A stretch of 64,000 bases of DNA. Origin: Gemmatimonadaceae bacterium. Its GTDB lineage: Bacteria > Gemmatimonadota > Gemmatimonadetes > Gemmatimonadales > Gemmatimonadaceae. The notes under the pieces are model-generated. The model did no database searches, had not been told where the DNA came from, and worked only from the letters and a program-made list of their open reading frames with translations. A program made the translations under genes and the position numbers. The first letter of the stretch is position 1. Each line of letters begins with the position of its first letter. The stretch covers positions 62,001 through 126,000 of the forward strand of contig DASXUN010000004.1 of the NCBI GenBank assembly GCA_036504815.1, written 5' to 3'. This document shows positions 31,014 to 38,967 of the stretch, in pieces.

Positions 31014-32300
31014 TCACGCTGGGCGGCCGTTCTTGTCGCGCAGGATGAGCCTCGCGCCCGGCTGGTACGACACGTAGTACCACATCCACTCCACCAGCAC
31101 CTTCAGCCGGTTGCGGAAGCTGATGAGCTGCAGGATGTGCAGCCCCGCCCAGATGACCCACGCCACGAATCCCGACGTGCGCACGCCGAAGATCTCGGCA
31201 ATCGCCTTGGCACGTCCGATGGTCGCCATCGAACCGTAGTCCCGATAGCGGAATGACGCCGAGGCATCGTCGCCGCCGGCCGGCGACGATGCCTCGCGCT
31301 CCCCGCGACGAATGAGCCGTGCCACGAAGCGCCCTTGTTGCATCGCCACCTGCGCGACCCCCGGCAGCGGACCCGTGGCCGTCGCGAAGTGCGCGCCATC
31401 GCCGATCACGAAGACATCCGGATGCCCCGGGACGCGGCACTGCAAATCCACCATCACCCGCCCGGCGCGATCACACTCGGCGCGCAGCGTTCGCAGCAGC
31501 GGCGAGGCCGCGTTGCCCGCCGCCCAGATCAGGTTCTGGCTGCGGATGAATTGCTCGCCGATGCGTACGCCCTCGGCGCTGACATCGGTGACCGTGGCAT
31601 TCAGAAGGACTTCCACGCCGAGGTGTTCCAGCATCGCCCGCGCCGCGCTCGACTGCGACTCGCTGAAGGTGCTGAGCACGCGAGGGCCGCCCTCGACGAG
31701 CACCACGCGAACGTCCTCTCGCGTGAGCAGCGGAAAATCGGGGAGCATCGTGCGCAACGCGATCTCCGCGATCGCCCCCGCCAGTTCCACGCCGGTGGGG
31801 CCACCGCCCACCACCACGAAGGTGAGTGCCGGCCGCGCCTCGGGTGCCGCGGCCTGATGATTCGCCTCCTCGAAGGTGCGCAGAATGCGCTCGCGAATGT
31901 GCAGGGCGTCATTCATGTCCTTCAGGCCGGGGGCGTGCGTCTCCCACGCGTCGTGGCCGAAGTACGAATGCCGGGCGCCGGGCGCGAGGATGAGCGCATC
32001 GTACGCGTACGTCCCCGCGCTGGTCACGACGGTGCGCTGGGACGCATCGATGTCCGTCACCGTGGCCAGCACCACGCGCACGTTGCGGGCGGAACGCAGG
32101 ATGCTGCGGATCGGCTGTGCGATGTCGCCCGGCGAGAGCGCCGCCGTGGCAACCTGATACAGCAGCGGCTGGAACAGGTGGTGGTTCGTCCGATCGATGA
32201 GCGTGACGTCCACTTCGGTGTTCACGAGCGCCTTGGCGGCCGACAAGCCGCCAAAGCCGCCGCCTACGATGACCACATGTTTTCGTCCGCCAGTTGGCAT
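31014..32300 (-). CDS. ndh: Type II NADH dehydrogenase (NDH-2)
   Basis: A single-subunit flavoprotein passing electrons from NADH to quinone without proton pumping. The protein has 428 residues. The FAD dinucleotide fold is VVIVGGGFGGLSAAKAL and the NAD fold is TFVVVGGGPTGVELAGAIAE. FVIGDGAH is the FAD-ribityl motif, and RLLYQVATAALSP-like sequence near the N-terminus is typical (here FQPLLYQVATAAL). C-terminal hydrophobic helices (GFVAWVIWAGLHILQLI) attach it to the membrane. The start at MPTGGRKHVV is chosen because the longer form adds 11 untypical residues. It follows the cupin and SufR-like genes, so its expression may be redox- or Fe-S-controlled. Confidence 0.93.
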   Translation of the reverse strand: MPTGGRKHVVIVGGGFGGLSAAKALVNTEVDVTLIDRTNHHLFQPLLYQVATAALSPGDIAQPIRSILRSARNVRVVLATVTDIDASQRTVVTSAGTYAYDALILAPGARHSYFGHDAWETHAPGLKDMNDALHIRERILRTFEEANHQAAAPEARPALTFVVVGGGPTGVELAGAIAEIALRTMLPDFPLLTREDVRVVLVEGGPRVLSTFSESQSSAARAMLEHLGVEVLLNATVTDVSAEGVRIGEQFIRSQNLIWAAGNAASPLLRTLRAECDRAGRVMVDLQCRVPGHPDVFVIGDGAHFATATGPLPGVAQVAMQQGRFVARLIRRGEREASSPAGGDDASASFRYRDYGSMATIGRAKAIAEIFGVRTSGFVAWVIWAGLHILQLISFRNRLKVLVEWMWYYVSYQPGARLILRDKNGRPA

Positions 32301-32310
32301 GGGTCTGCGT

Positions 32311-32721
32311 TCACCCAGGGAGAACGCCGTCACCGGACGTCGTGCCCTGATCGGCAGCGGCTAACGGCGCCGAGGGCGCACCCGACTTTGCGACCGTCAG
32401 CAGGAAGCTGGCGCCATCCGTCGAACCGACCCAGTGCGGTACCCCGGACGCGAGGGAGATCAGCTGGCCCGCACCGATGTCGTGCGTGACTCCCGCAGCC
32501 ACGAACTGAAGGCGTCCACTCAGCGGCTGCACCGCAATGGGACCGTCGGCGCGGTGCTCATGCAGATGCGCTCCCGGGGCAATCTGGACCAGCATCACGC
32601 TGAGCGACTCCTGCTTCACCAGCGTCCGCGCGGTCCGCGTCGTCACGTCGCCGCCGTCGGCGGCCGCCGTGAGGTCAACAACGAGCACTTCGCCTGCAAT
32701 CGTTCGCGTCAGTGAGGACAT
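32311..32721 (-). CDS. Cupin-domain protein
   Basis: A 136-residue single cupin barrel. Motif 1 is APGAHLHEHRADGPIAVQPLSG, with two His and a distal acidic residue as candidate metal ligands. Motif 2 is LISLASGVPHWVGS. The C-terminus is Ala/Ser-rich. It lies between the SufR-like repressor gene and ndh in one orientation. Cupins in such positions are often small-molecule sensors or quality-control proteins. No substrate can be inferred. Confidence 0.85.
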   Translation of the reverse strand: MSSLTRTIAGEVLVVDLTAAADGGDVTTRTARTLVKQESLSVMLVQIAPGAHLHEHRADGPIAVQPLSGRLQFVAAGVTHDIGAGQLISLASGVPHWVGSTDGASFLLTVAKSGAPSAPLAAADQGTTSGDGVLPG

Positions 32722-32746
32722 CAGACCGCCTCGGGGGGAAGGATGG

Positions 32747-33379
32747 TTATCGCGGCTGCTCCAGCCGGTACGCGCACGAGTGATCGCCGTCGGCGAAGTG
32801 ACCCACCCGCACCGGTTCGAGTCCGAGCAATTCCTTGATGAGTCCGAACTCCGCCCCGCACGGGATCCGTGTCGCCTGGATGACGGCGCGCAGCGGACAG
32901 TGGCACAAGCGGAGGTACAGGGCATCGGCGTCGTCTTCCACCACCGCCATGTAGCCTTGCTCCGAGAGAATCCGCGCGACTTCCTCAACGCGCGCGCGGC
33001 CCGTCAGCGGCGCCACGCGCGCGAGTGCGTCACGACGGCGCGCGCCAATGCGCTGCGCGAAGAACTCCCGCAGCAGCTGGTCGTGTCCGGACTCCAGCAG
33101 ATGCGAAGTCAGCTCCTGCAAGACTTCGCCTTCCGACCGTGGAAAGAGCGCATCGGCCGTGGCGCTGAGTCCGTAGCACGCCTCGGGGCGTCCGGGGCCC
33201 CGGCGTCGCGTCCCGACCTGGAGCACAAGTCCGCGTCCCAGGAGCGCCTTCACATGCTCGCGGACCGTCTCGATGTTGAGGCCAAGCGCCGCCGCCAACT
33301 CCGGGATGCTGCCCTCGCCCCTTCGCTTGAGGCGCTCGAGAATGGCGCCCTGACTGGATCCGAGGCCTGGCGGGTTCAT
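32747..33379 (-). CDS. SufR-like iron-sulfur transcriptional repressor
   Basis: Protein of 210 residues. The N-terminal winged helix (about 10-66) carries GSIPELAAALGLNIETVREHVK as recognition helix-turn-helix and RRRGPGRPEACYGL as wing. The C-terminal part has a cysteine set at 159, 161, 174 and 202 (RLCHCPLRAV, RIPCGAEFGL, HSCAYRL), the pattern of SufR-family regulators that bind an Fe-S cluster and lose DNA affinity when it is damaged. Its ATG overlaps the stop of the 48-aa ORF (ATGA). It probably binds the perfect inverted repeat upstream of that ORF and controls its own operon including ndh. Confidence 0.85.
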   Translation of the reverse strand: MNPPGLGSSQGAILERLKRRGEGSIPELAAALGLNIETVREHVKALLGRGLVLQVGTRRRGPGRPEACYGLSATADALFPRSEGEVLQELTSHLLESGHDQLLREFFAQRIGARRRDALARVAPLTGRARVEEVARILSEQGYMAVVEDDADALYLRLCHCPLRAVIQATRIPCGAEFGLIKELLGLEPVRVGHFADGDHSCAYRLEQPR

Positions 33380-33522
33380 CCGCGGCGTCCTTGCGGCGCA
33401 CCCTGATCAACGCAGGCCGCGCCGAGGTCACGACAGAGGTTGCCTGCGTCAACACAGGCCGAGCCGGGGTGTATGAACATCAGGCCCGCCACCCGCTCCA
33501 AGGCTGCCAGGAGTCGTCGCAT
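33376..33522 (-). CDS. 48-residue cysteine-containing ORF heading the SufR-ndh operon
   Basis: Encodes MRRLLAALERVAGLMFIHPG followed by a tail containing three cysteines spaced C-x7-C-x6-C. Evidence for translation: its ATG lies 6 nt after a TATTGT -10 box, it fills exactly the space to the SufR-like gene, and its TGA overlaps that gene's ATG (ATGA). It could be a small redox-active peptide or a leader peptide that couples translation to the repressor. I do not recognise it. If it is not translated, the repressor mRNA would have an approximately 140-nt 5' UTR. Confidence 0.55.
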   Translation of the reverse strand: MRRLLAALERVAGLMFIHPGSACVDAGNLCRDLGAACVDQGAPQGRRG

Positions 33523-33527
33523 AAGAA

Positions 33528-33574
33528 GACAATACGAGCGGTTCTCCTTATTGTCAAGGTAGTTTCCTTGACAA
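33528..33574 (-). promoter_or_regulatory. Palindromic operator and promoter of the SufR-like operon
   Basis: Contains a perfect 9-bp inverted repeat TTGTCAAGG-N6-CCTTGACAA (33551-33574). On the minus strand its inner half supplies a consensus -35 TTGACA, then a 17-bp spacer and TATTGT (-10, 33529-33534), then 6 nt to the ATG of the 48-aa ORF. A second inverted pair, GACAATA/TATTGTC (33528-33555), spans the -10. A dimeric repressor bound here would occlude -35 in both directions, including any fumC promoter on the plus strand. The SufR-like protein is the obvious candidate. Confidence 0.75.
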
Positions 33575-33670
33575 ATATCCACATTTGGCTCCACTTTCAG
33601 CCAGTATATGGATGCTCCGTTCGAACCGCCCCCTCGACCTGCCTCGGCATCGTCCTCCCGGAGACTCGGC

Positions 33671-35065
33671 ATGACTGCACATCGCATCGAAACCGACACC
33701 ATGGGCGAGATCGCCGTCGCCGACGACAAGCTCTGGGGCAGCCAGACGCAGCGGTCCATTGAACACTTCGCCATTGGCGATCTGCGGTTCACGCGGCCGA
33801 TGATTCGCGCCTTCGGTTTGCTCAAGAAGGCGGCGGCGCTGACCAACCTCGAACTCGGGACGCTGTCCGCCGAGAAGGCCGGCCTGATTGTCCGCGTCTG
33901 CGACGAGGTGATCGCCGGGCAGCACGACGCGCATTTCCCGCTCGTGATCTTCCAGACCGGGTCGGGGACGCAGACGAACATGAACGTGAACGAGGTCATC
34001 GCCAACCGCGCGATCCAGCGCGCGGGAGGGAAGCTCGGTTCGAAGCAGCCGATCCACCCCAACGACGACGTCAACCGGTCGCAGTCGTCAAACGACGCCT
34101 TCCCGACCGCCATGCACATTGCCGCGGTCGAGGAGATCGTGCATCGGCTGCTCCCGGCGGTGCGGCAGCTGCGCGACACGCTCGCCACGAAGTCGACGGA
34201 GTTCTCGGAGATCGTCAAGATCGGGCGGACGCATCTTCAGGACGCCACACCGCTGACCGTCGGGCAGGAGATTTCGGGGTGGGTGGCCCAGCTCGATCAG
34301 GGGATGGGGCGGGTGAACGCCGCCCTGCCGGACCTGTACCAGCTGGCGCTTGGCGGGACGGCCGTCGGCACGGGGCTCAATGCGCCCGCGGAGTTCGCGG
34401 ATCGGGTGGCCGCGCGCATCGCCGAACTCACCGAGCTGCCGTTCGTCTCGGCGCCCAACAAGTTCGAGGCGCTCGCCGCGCACGACGCCCTCGGCTTTGC
34501 GTCCGCGGCGCTGCGTACGCTGGCCGGGGCGCTGATGAAGATCGCCAATGACGTCCGCTGGCTCGCGTCCGGTCCGCGCGCCGGGCTCGGCGAGTTGCGC
34601 ATCCCGGAAAACGAGCCGGGGTCGTCCATCATGCCCGGCAAGGTGAACCCGACGCAGGCGGAAGCGCTCACGATGGTCGTCTGCCAGGTCTATGGGAACG
34701 ATGCCGCGATCGCCTTCGCGGCCTCGCAGGGCAACTTCGAACTCAACGTCTTCAAGCCGGTGATCATTCACAACCTGCTCGAGTCGGTGCGACTGCTGAG
34801 TGATGCCTGTGTCTCATTTAGAGTACACTGCGTGGCGGGCCTCGAGCCCAATCGCGAACGCATCAGTCGGCTGGTCGCAGATTCTCTGATGCTGGTCACG
34901 GCGCTCAATCCGCACATCGGCTACGACAAGTCGGCCCAGATCGCGAAGAAGGCGCAGGCGGAGGGAACCAGCCTCAAGGAGGCCGGCGTCGCGCTCGGGT
35001 ACGTCACGGCGGAGCAGTTCGACCTGTGGGTTGATGCCAGCGCGATGACCAGGCCGTCTGACTGA
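33671..35065 (+). CDS. fumC: Class II fumarate hydratase FumC
   Basis: Interconverts fumarate and malate in the TCA cycle without an Fe-S cluster. The protein has 464 residues. Conserved blocks: [75 protein letters not shown], and the family signature [13 protein letters not shown] with the flexible loop serine. The ATG with upstream GGAG is preferred over one 63 bp earlier. Divergent from the SufR-like operon with a shared operator region. A cluster-free fumarase next to an Fe-S-sensing repressor fits a switch used when Fe-S enzymes are compromised. Confidence 0.96.
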   Translation: MTAHRIETDTMGEIAVADDKLWGSQTQRSIEHFAIGDLRFTRPMIRAFGLLKKAAALTNLELGTLSAEKAGLIVRVCDEVIAGQHDAHFPLVIFQTGSGTQTNMNVNEVIANRAIQRAGGKLGSKQPIHPNDDVNRSQSSNDAFPTAMHIAAVEEIVHRLLPAVRQLRDTLATKSTEFSEIVKIGRTHLQDATPLTVGQEISGWVAQLDQGMGRVNAALPDLYQLALGGTAVGTGLNAPAEFADRVAARIAELTELPFVSAPNKFEALAAHDALGFASAALRTLAGALMKIANDVRWLASGPRAGLGELRIPENEPGSSIMPGKVNPTQAEALTMVVCQVYGNDAAIAFAASQGNFELNVFKPVIIHNLLESVRLLSDACVSFRVHCVAGLEPNRERISRLVADSLMLVTALNPHIGYDKSAQIAKKAQAEGTSLKEAGVALGYVTAEQFDLWVDASAMTRPSD

Positions 35066-35345
35066 GCCGGTGAACTGACCGCCCGCTTGAATGGCAGATG
35101 CGGACAACAGGCGTACGTCAGATTTGTGATGTGATGCGCCGCGATCGTCGTGTTGCGTAATTGCCGGCTCGATCGTGTCTTCAACGAACCGGACGTCTGG
35201 CGTCGCTTGATCTGCCAGGAGCGGCGAGCAGGCGGCTCACGGTGGAATCAGAAGAAATGTGATGTTCGGACCGACAGATTTCGATATGCAGAAGTATGCA
35301 GGCTCGGGATGCATGAAGTAGCAGGAAACTGCATATAGATTTCAC

Positions 35346-35377
35346 GCGAACTTACAACCGTAAGTTCGCATTTTTAT
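35346..35377 (+). terminator. Rho-independent terminator
   Basis: Perfect 10-bp stem GCGAACTTAC / GTAAGTTCGC with loop AACC, followed on the plus strand by ATTTTTATT. It lies about 280 bp past fumC and is probably the 3' end of its transcript or of an unrecognised small transcript in the gap. Confidence 0.8.
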
Positions 35378-35630
35378 TGCTATTACGCTATTTGTATTCA
35401 AGTCACGCTATAGACGATGCGGTTTTGGAGCGACGACACGGCCGTTTTGCGCCGGATTGCCATCCGATGTACAGCGGGACAAGGCTGGACATTGCTCCAG
35501 CGTGCTGCGCGGACCGCTTCCCTGCCCTAGCCCAGTCGCCGCACCGGCCGCGCACGGACGCTTGCGACCGCGGCGAGGGCGGTGCCGACTGCTGGCTGTT
35601 GCGCGCAGAAACACACAAACAGCAATGCGA

Positions 35631-35657
35631 GGGGCCCAGCCAAAATGACTGAGCCCC
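35631..35657 (-). terminator. Hairpin downstream of the Ig-like lipoprotein gene
   Basis: On the minus strand GGGGCTCAG pairs with CTGGGCCCC (one G-U), 9-nt loop, then TCGCATTGCTGTTTGTGTG. It lies 55 bp after the stop at 35712 and is a plausible intrinsic terminator with a broken U-tract. Confidence 0.5.
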
Positions 35658-35711
35658 CGTGCGCTCGCTCGCTTTCGAACCGGCCGCAGCCGCAACCCGA
35701 CCCCTAGCCGG

Positions 35712-37385
35712 CTACGGTACCGCCGTGTACTTGAAGGTCGCGCTCTGACGGTAGCCCGTGAGGGTCACCGTTATCGTCCCCGGCCCGATTGCCCAGCCCT
35801 GGGTCAGCTGGTAGGTCGCCGTCGACTGACCGTTGGCATCTGTGACCATTCGGCCGTCGCCGACAGCCGTCGCCCAGTCCACGAGGGCCCCGGGAACTGG
35901 CATCCCGCTCGCGTCCTTGACTACCACGACGAGGGGCAACGGGAAGTTCGTGCCGACCTTCACCGTTTGGTTGTCGCCCGACACGATGCTGATGGAGGCG
36001 GGGATGCCCTGTCGCGAGCCGACCTGGAGCGAGGTGCTCGCGATGGTCTGGCCGGCCACGACGACATAGATGGCCATGGTGCCGGGCGCCGAGGCCCTGA
36101 CCCGTGTGGTGACCGTCCCGCTGCCGTCGGTGATCGCCGACGTGGGATTGAAGGCCAGCGACGTCGCCCCACTGAACGTCGCGGTTACGTTAGACATCGG
36201 GCTGCCATTCACGTCGCGGAGCACGGCCGTCACCACCGCTTCGTCGGTGCCCACCAGGATCGCCGTCGGCAGCACCGAGAGCGAGGACCTGGAGGGTGTT
36301 GGGATCGACTGGACGGCCGTCGCGGAGAACACCACGGACGCCAGCCCGACGACGCTTGCCGTCACTTGCTGGACGCCGATGGTGCTACCGAGCGTCCAGT
36401 TGACCGAAGCCATTCCGAACTGGTCCGTGAGGCGCGACGACGCGCTGAGTGACCCGCCACCGGAGCTGACGGCAAATGCAACCGCCACCCCGGCTACCGG
36501 TTGTCCACTCGCGGAGCGGAGCCACACGCCAATCGGCTGGCCAAGCGTGCTCCCCGCAGGACCCGACTGGTTCTGCCCAGTCTGAGCGGTTAGCTGCGTC
36601 GCCGTCACCGTGTTCGTGACGAGCACGGAGTCCCGCAGCGGGAGATCGTCGAAACCCACCTGCAACCAGGTGGTCCCGGGCCGCTGGCCGCCCGTGACAA
36701 CGCCTATGCGCGCGTCCGCGAAGTGCGCGATGCTGTTGTCATTGGTCCACCAATGGAACCGAAAGGTCGGCGAGGAGAGCGCCGTCCCGCTGGCGTCATA
36801 GAGCGTGGACGTGACGGCCGTCGACTTTCCTTCACTGGTCGAGACGCTGCGCGGCGTGATGACCAGCTTCACCGCGCTTCGACCGGGACCCACGTAAACC
36901 GGCGCCGCTGTCGTGGTCACGGTGGCCTGGCCGCCGTGCGTCGTCGCGGCGCGCATCGTGAACGCCACCGGACCGACCGCGTAGAGCGTGTCTCCCTCGG
37001 CGCTCATTCCCCATCCCTGCACCTCGAACCGGTCATCCACGCTCGTGTATGGAAACGTCAGGGTGAAGACGGTGCCGGTATCCGAGTCGGCGGCATCGAG
37101 TTCCTGTGCCGTGAAGACGCGGCTGGCCACCGCGCGACGCGTGCTGCCCGTGACGAGGTAGATGACGAATCGCGCCGACTGGACGGCGTCGGTGACGCCG
37201 CCGCTGACCTGGCTCCGCGTGCGGAGTCCGCGCAGATCGATGGCGGCTTCGCCCGCGACGCCGCGTGATGAAGGCACATCGCCCAGACAGGCGGTGATCG
37301 CGCCGAGTGCGAACAGGGCGGAGAGGACGCGCACGCGCTGCCGCGCGCGAACCTGCGAGAATCGGGTGGGCATGCCGCGACTCAT
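35712..37385 (-). CDS. Bacterial Ig-like (Big-1 type) surface lipoprotein
   Basis: Protein of about 557 residues. A signal sequence ends in a lipobox (LGAITAC, Cys at about 33), so it is a predicted lipoprotein. After an N-terminal region (YLVTGSTRRAVASRVFTAQEL) come about four Ig-like beta domains. They have the typical invasin/Big-1 pattern of a variable strand, VxDxxGxPVxGVxVxF and a following TDxxGxAxV, e.g. SGQPVAGVAVAFAVSSGGGSL then TDQFGMASVNWTLG, and DASGMPVPGALVDWATAVGDGR then TDANGQSTATYQL. No catalytic domain is seen. Likely an outer-membrane-anchored adhesion or structural protein. Two ATGs 12 bp apart are possible starts; neither has a good ribosome site. Confidence 0.82.
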   Translation of the reverse strand: MSRGMPTRFSQVRARQRVRVLSALFALGAITACLGDVPSSRGVAGEAAIDLRGLRTRSQVSGGVTDAVQSARFVIYLVTGSTRRAVASRVFTAQELDAADSDTGTVFTLTFPYTSVDDRFEVQGWGMSAEGDTLYAVGPVAFTMRAATTHGGQATVTTTAAPVYVGPGRSAVKLVITPRSVSTSEGKSTAVTSTLYDASGTALSSPTFRFHWWTNDNSIAHFADARIGVVTGGQRPGTTWLQVGFDDLPLRDSVLVTNTVTATQLTAQTGQNQSGPAGSTLGQPIGVWLRSASGQPVAGVAVAFAVSSGGGSLSASSRLTDQFGMASVNWTLGSTIGVQQVTASVVGLASVVFSATAVQSIPTPSRSSLSVLPTAILVGTDEAVVTAVLRDVNGSPMSNVTATFSGATSLAFNPTSAITDGSGTVTTRVRASAPGTMAIYVVVAGQTIASTSLQVGSRQGIPASISIVSGDNQTVKVGTNFPLPLVVVVKDASGMPVPGALVDWATAVGDGRMVTDANGQSTATYQLTQGWAIGPGTITVTLTGYRQSATFKYTAVP

Positions 37386-37555
37386 AAGAGAGAGCGTCGC
37401 AGCGAACATCGCTCTCCCGGCGCACCGAGACAAGACTGAGAGCGCCCCGCGGGTGCGGGGGAAGTCCTGACACCGACCGGACCGTTTCCTGACTCGCATC
37501 CATAGGTGCGTTCCGGTTATCTTTTCAGGTCGTTTTCACCCCCTCACAAACCCGA

Positions 37556-38662
37556 ATGCGAATCGCCATCCCAAGAGAGCGCACCGCCCTAGAAGCGCGA
37601 GTGGCGCTCGTGCCGGAGAGCGTGTCGAAACTGGTCAAGGCCGGCGCCGAAGTGGTCGTCGAAGCCGGGGCCGGCGCGTCCGCCTCCTTCCCTGATGCGC
37701 TGTACACGGCGGCCGGTGCCAAGGTCGCCGCCGATTACGCGTCTTGCGTGGCCGGCGCGCACCTGATCTGCAAGGTGCAGCCGCCCACCGCCGACGAGAC
37801 GGCCGCCATCCCCGAGGGTGCGGCCGTCATTTGTTACCTGCAGCCCGCCGTCTACCCGGACGCCGTCCAGCGGCTCAACGGCCGCAAGGCCAGCGCCCTG
37901 GCGCTGGAACTGGTCCCGCGCATCACACGCGCCCAGTCCATGGACGTCCTCTCGTCGCAGGCGACCATCAGCGGCTACCGGGCCGTCCTGCTCGGCGCCG
38001 GAGCGCTCGGCCGACTGATGCCGATGCTCTCGACCGCGGCCGGGACCCTGGCTCCGGCCAAGGTCTTCGTGCTCGGCGCGGGCGTGGCCGGCCTGCAGGC
38101 GATCGCCACGGCGCGCCGGCTGGGCGCCATCGTGAGCGGCTTCGACGTCCGCCCCGCGGCGCGCGAGCAGATCCTCTCCCTCGGCGCGCAGGTGCTGAAG
38201 GTCGAGGGCGTCGCCGACGCCGAGGGCGCCGGCGGCTACGCGCGCGAACAGACCGATGAAGAGAAGAGGAAGACGCAGGCGGCCATCAAGGCGCACCTCG
38301 CACAGATGGATCTCGTGATCACGACGGCGGCGATCCCCGGGCGCAAGGCGCCCGTGCTGGTCACCGCCGACGCGCTCGCCGGCATGAAGCCGGGCGCGGT
38401 GATCGTGGACCTCGCCGCCGAGACGGGCGGCAACGTCGTCGGCACGAAGGCGGGCGAGACCGTCGTCGTGAACGGCGTGTCGATCCTCGGCCCCATCAAC
38501 GTGCCGAGCCAGGCCGCGTTCCACGCGTCGCAGATGCTCAGCCGCAACATCCACACGCTGCTGCAGCATGTGATCACGAAGGAGAACACGCTCAACCTCG
38601 ACGCCAACGACGAAATCACGGGCGCCATGCTCGTGTGCCAGAACGGGACGGTGAAGGTATGA
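37556..38662 (+). CDS. pntAA: NAD(P) transhydrogenase subunit alpha part 1 (PntAA)
   Basis: The soluble NAD(H)-binding domain I of proton-translocating transhydrogenase, which makes NADPH from NADH using the proton gradient. In 368 residues it starts with MRIAIPRERTALEARVALVP. It contains the RQD-loop region (SSQATISGYRAVLLGA), the dinucleotide fold VFVLGAGVAGLQAIATARRLG and IVDLAAETGGNVVGTKAGE. It ends directly before the membrane part, so alpha is split into two genes as in many three-gene pnt operons. The stop overlaps the next start by ATGA. Confidence 0.96.
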   Translation: MRIAIPRERTALEARVALVPESVSKLVKAGAEVVVEAGAGASASFPDALYTAAGAKVAADYASCVAGAHLICKVQPPTADETAAIPEGAAVICYLQPAVYPDAVQRLNGRKASALALELVPRITRAQSMDVLSSQATISGYRAVLLGAGALGRLMPMLSTAAGTLAPAKVFVLGAGVAGLQAIATARRLGAIVSGFDVRPAAREQILSLGAQVLKVEGVADAEGAGGYAREQTDEEKRKTQAAIKAHLAQMDLVITTAAIPGRKAPVLVTADALAGMKPGAVIVDLAAETGGNVVGTKAGETVVVNGVSILGPINVPSQAAFHASQMLSRNIHTLLQHVITKENTLNLDANDEITGAMLVCQNGTVKV

Positions 38663-38967
38663 CGCTCATCATGCAGTTGTACGTCTTCATCCTCGCCGGC
38701 TTCGTCGGCTTCCTTGTCATTGGCAAGGTGCCGCCGCTGCTGCATACGCCGCTGATGTCGGCGACGAACGCCATCTCGGGCATTTCGCTCGTCGGCGCGA
38801 TCGTCGCGGCCGGCGGACAGTACGGCAAGGTGTCGACGATCCTCGGCTTCATTGCCGTCGTCGCCGCGGCCACCAACGTGGTGGCGGGCTTCCTGATCAC
38901 CGACCGCATGCTCGGCATGTTCAAGCATCCGGCCAAGGCGGACGGCAAGAAGGGAGGGGCGCACTAA
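38659..38967 (+). CDS. pntAB: NAD(P) transhydrogenase subunit alpha part 2 (PntAB)
   Basis: A 102-residue membrane subunit (domain II part) with three to four helices: LIMQLYVFILAGFVGFLVIG, PLMSATNAISGISLVGAIVAAGG and ILGFIAVVAAATNVVAGFLI. A basic tail MFKHPAKADGKKGG follows. The TPLMSATNAISG block is a strong family marker. Start overlaps pntAA (ATGA) and the stop shares one base with the pntB start (TAATG). Confidence 0.95.
   Translation: MTLIMQLYVFILAGFVGFLVIGKVPPLLHTPLMSATNAISGISLVGAIVAAGGQYGKVSTILGFIAVVAAATNVVAGFLITDRMLGMFKHPAKADGKKGGAH

Larger units (their letters stand above)
35066..35711. other. Gene-poor, AT-richer intergenic region
   Basis: About 650 bp between fumC and the Ig-like gene with no convincing gene on either strand. 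Short open frames have biased, unrecognisable products. The central part (about 35240-35420) is clearly richer in A+T than its surroundings. It contains a strong terminator at 35346 and a second hairpin at 35631. It may be degraded former coding or mobile DNA; no inverted-repeat ends or transposase remnants are apparent. Confidence 0.6.

Noticed and set aside
33608-34218. Minus-strand frame opposite fumC that continues into the 48-aa ORF
   Set aside because: The part opposite fumC is a shadow. Only the section after the promoter (ATG at 33522) is kept.
34088-34771. 227-codon frame opposite fumC
   Set aside because: High-GC shadow; fumC signatures on the other strand are unambiguous.
35377-35652. 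91-codon plus-strand frame in the gene-poor region
   Set aside because: No ribosome site, unusual Cys/His-rich composition without motif spacing, and it starts inside the terminator tail.
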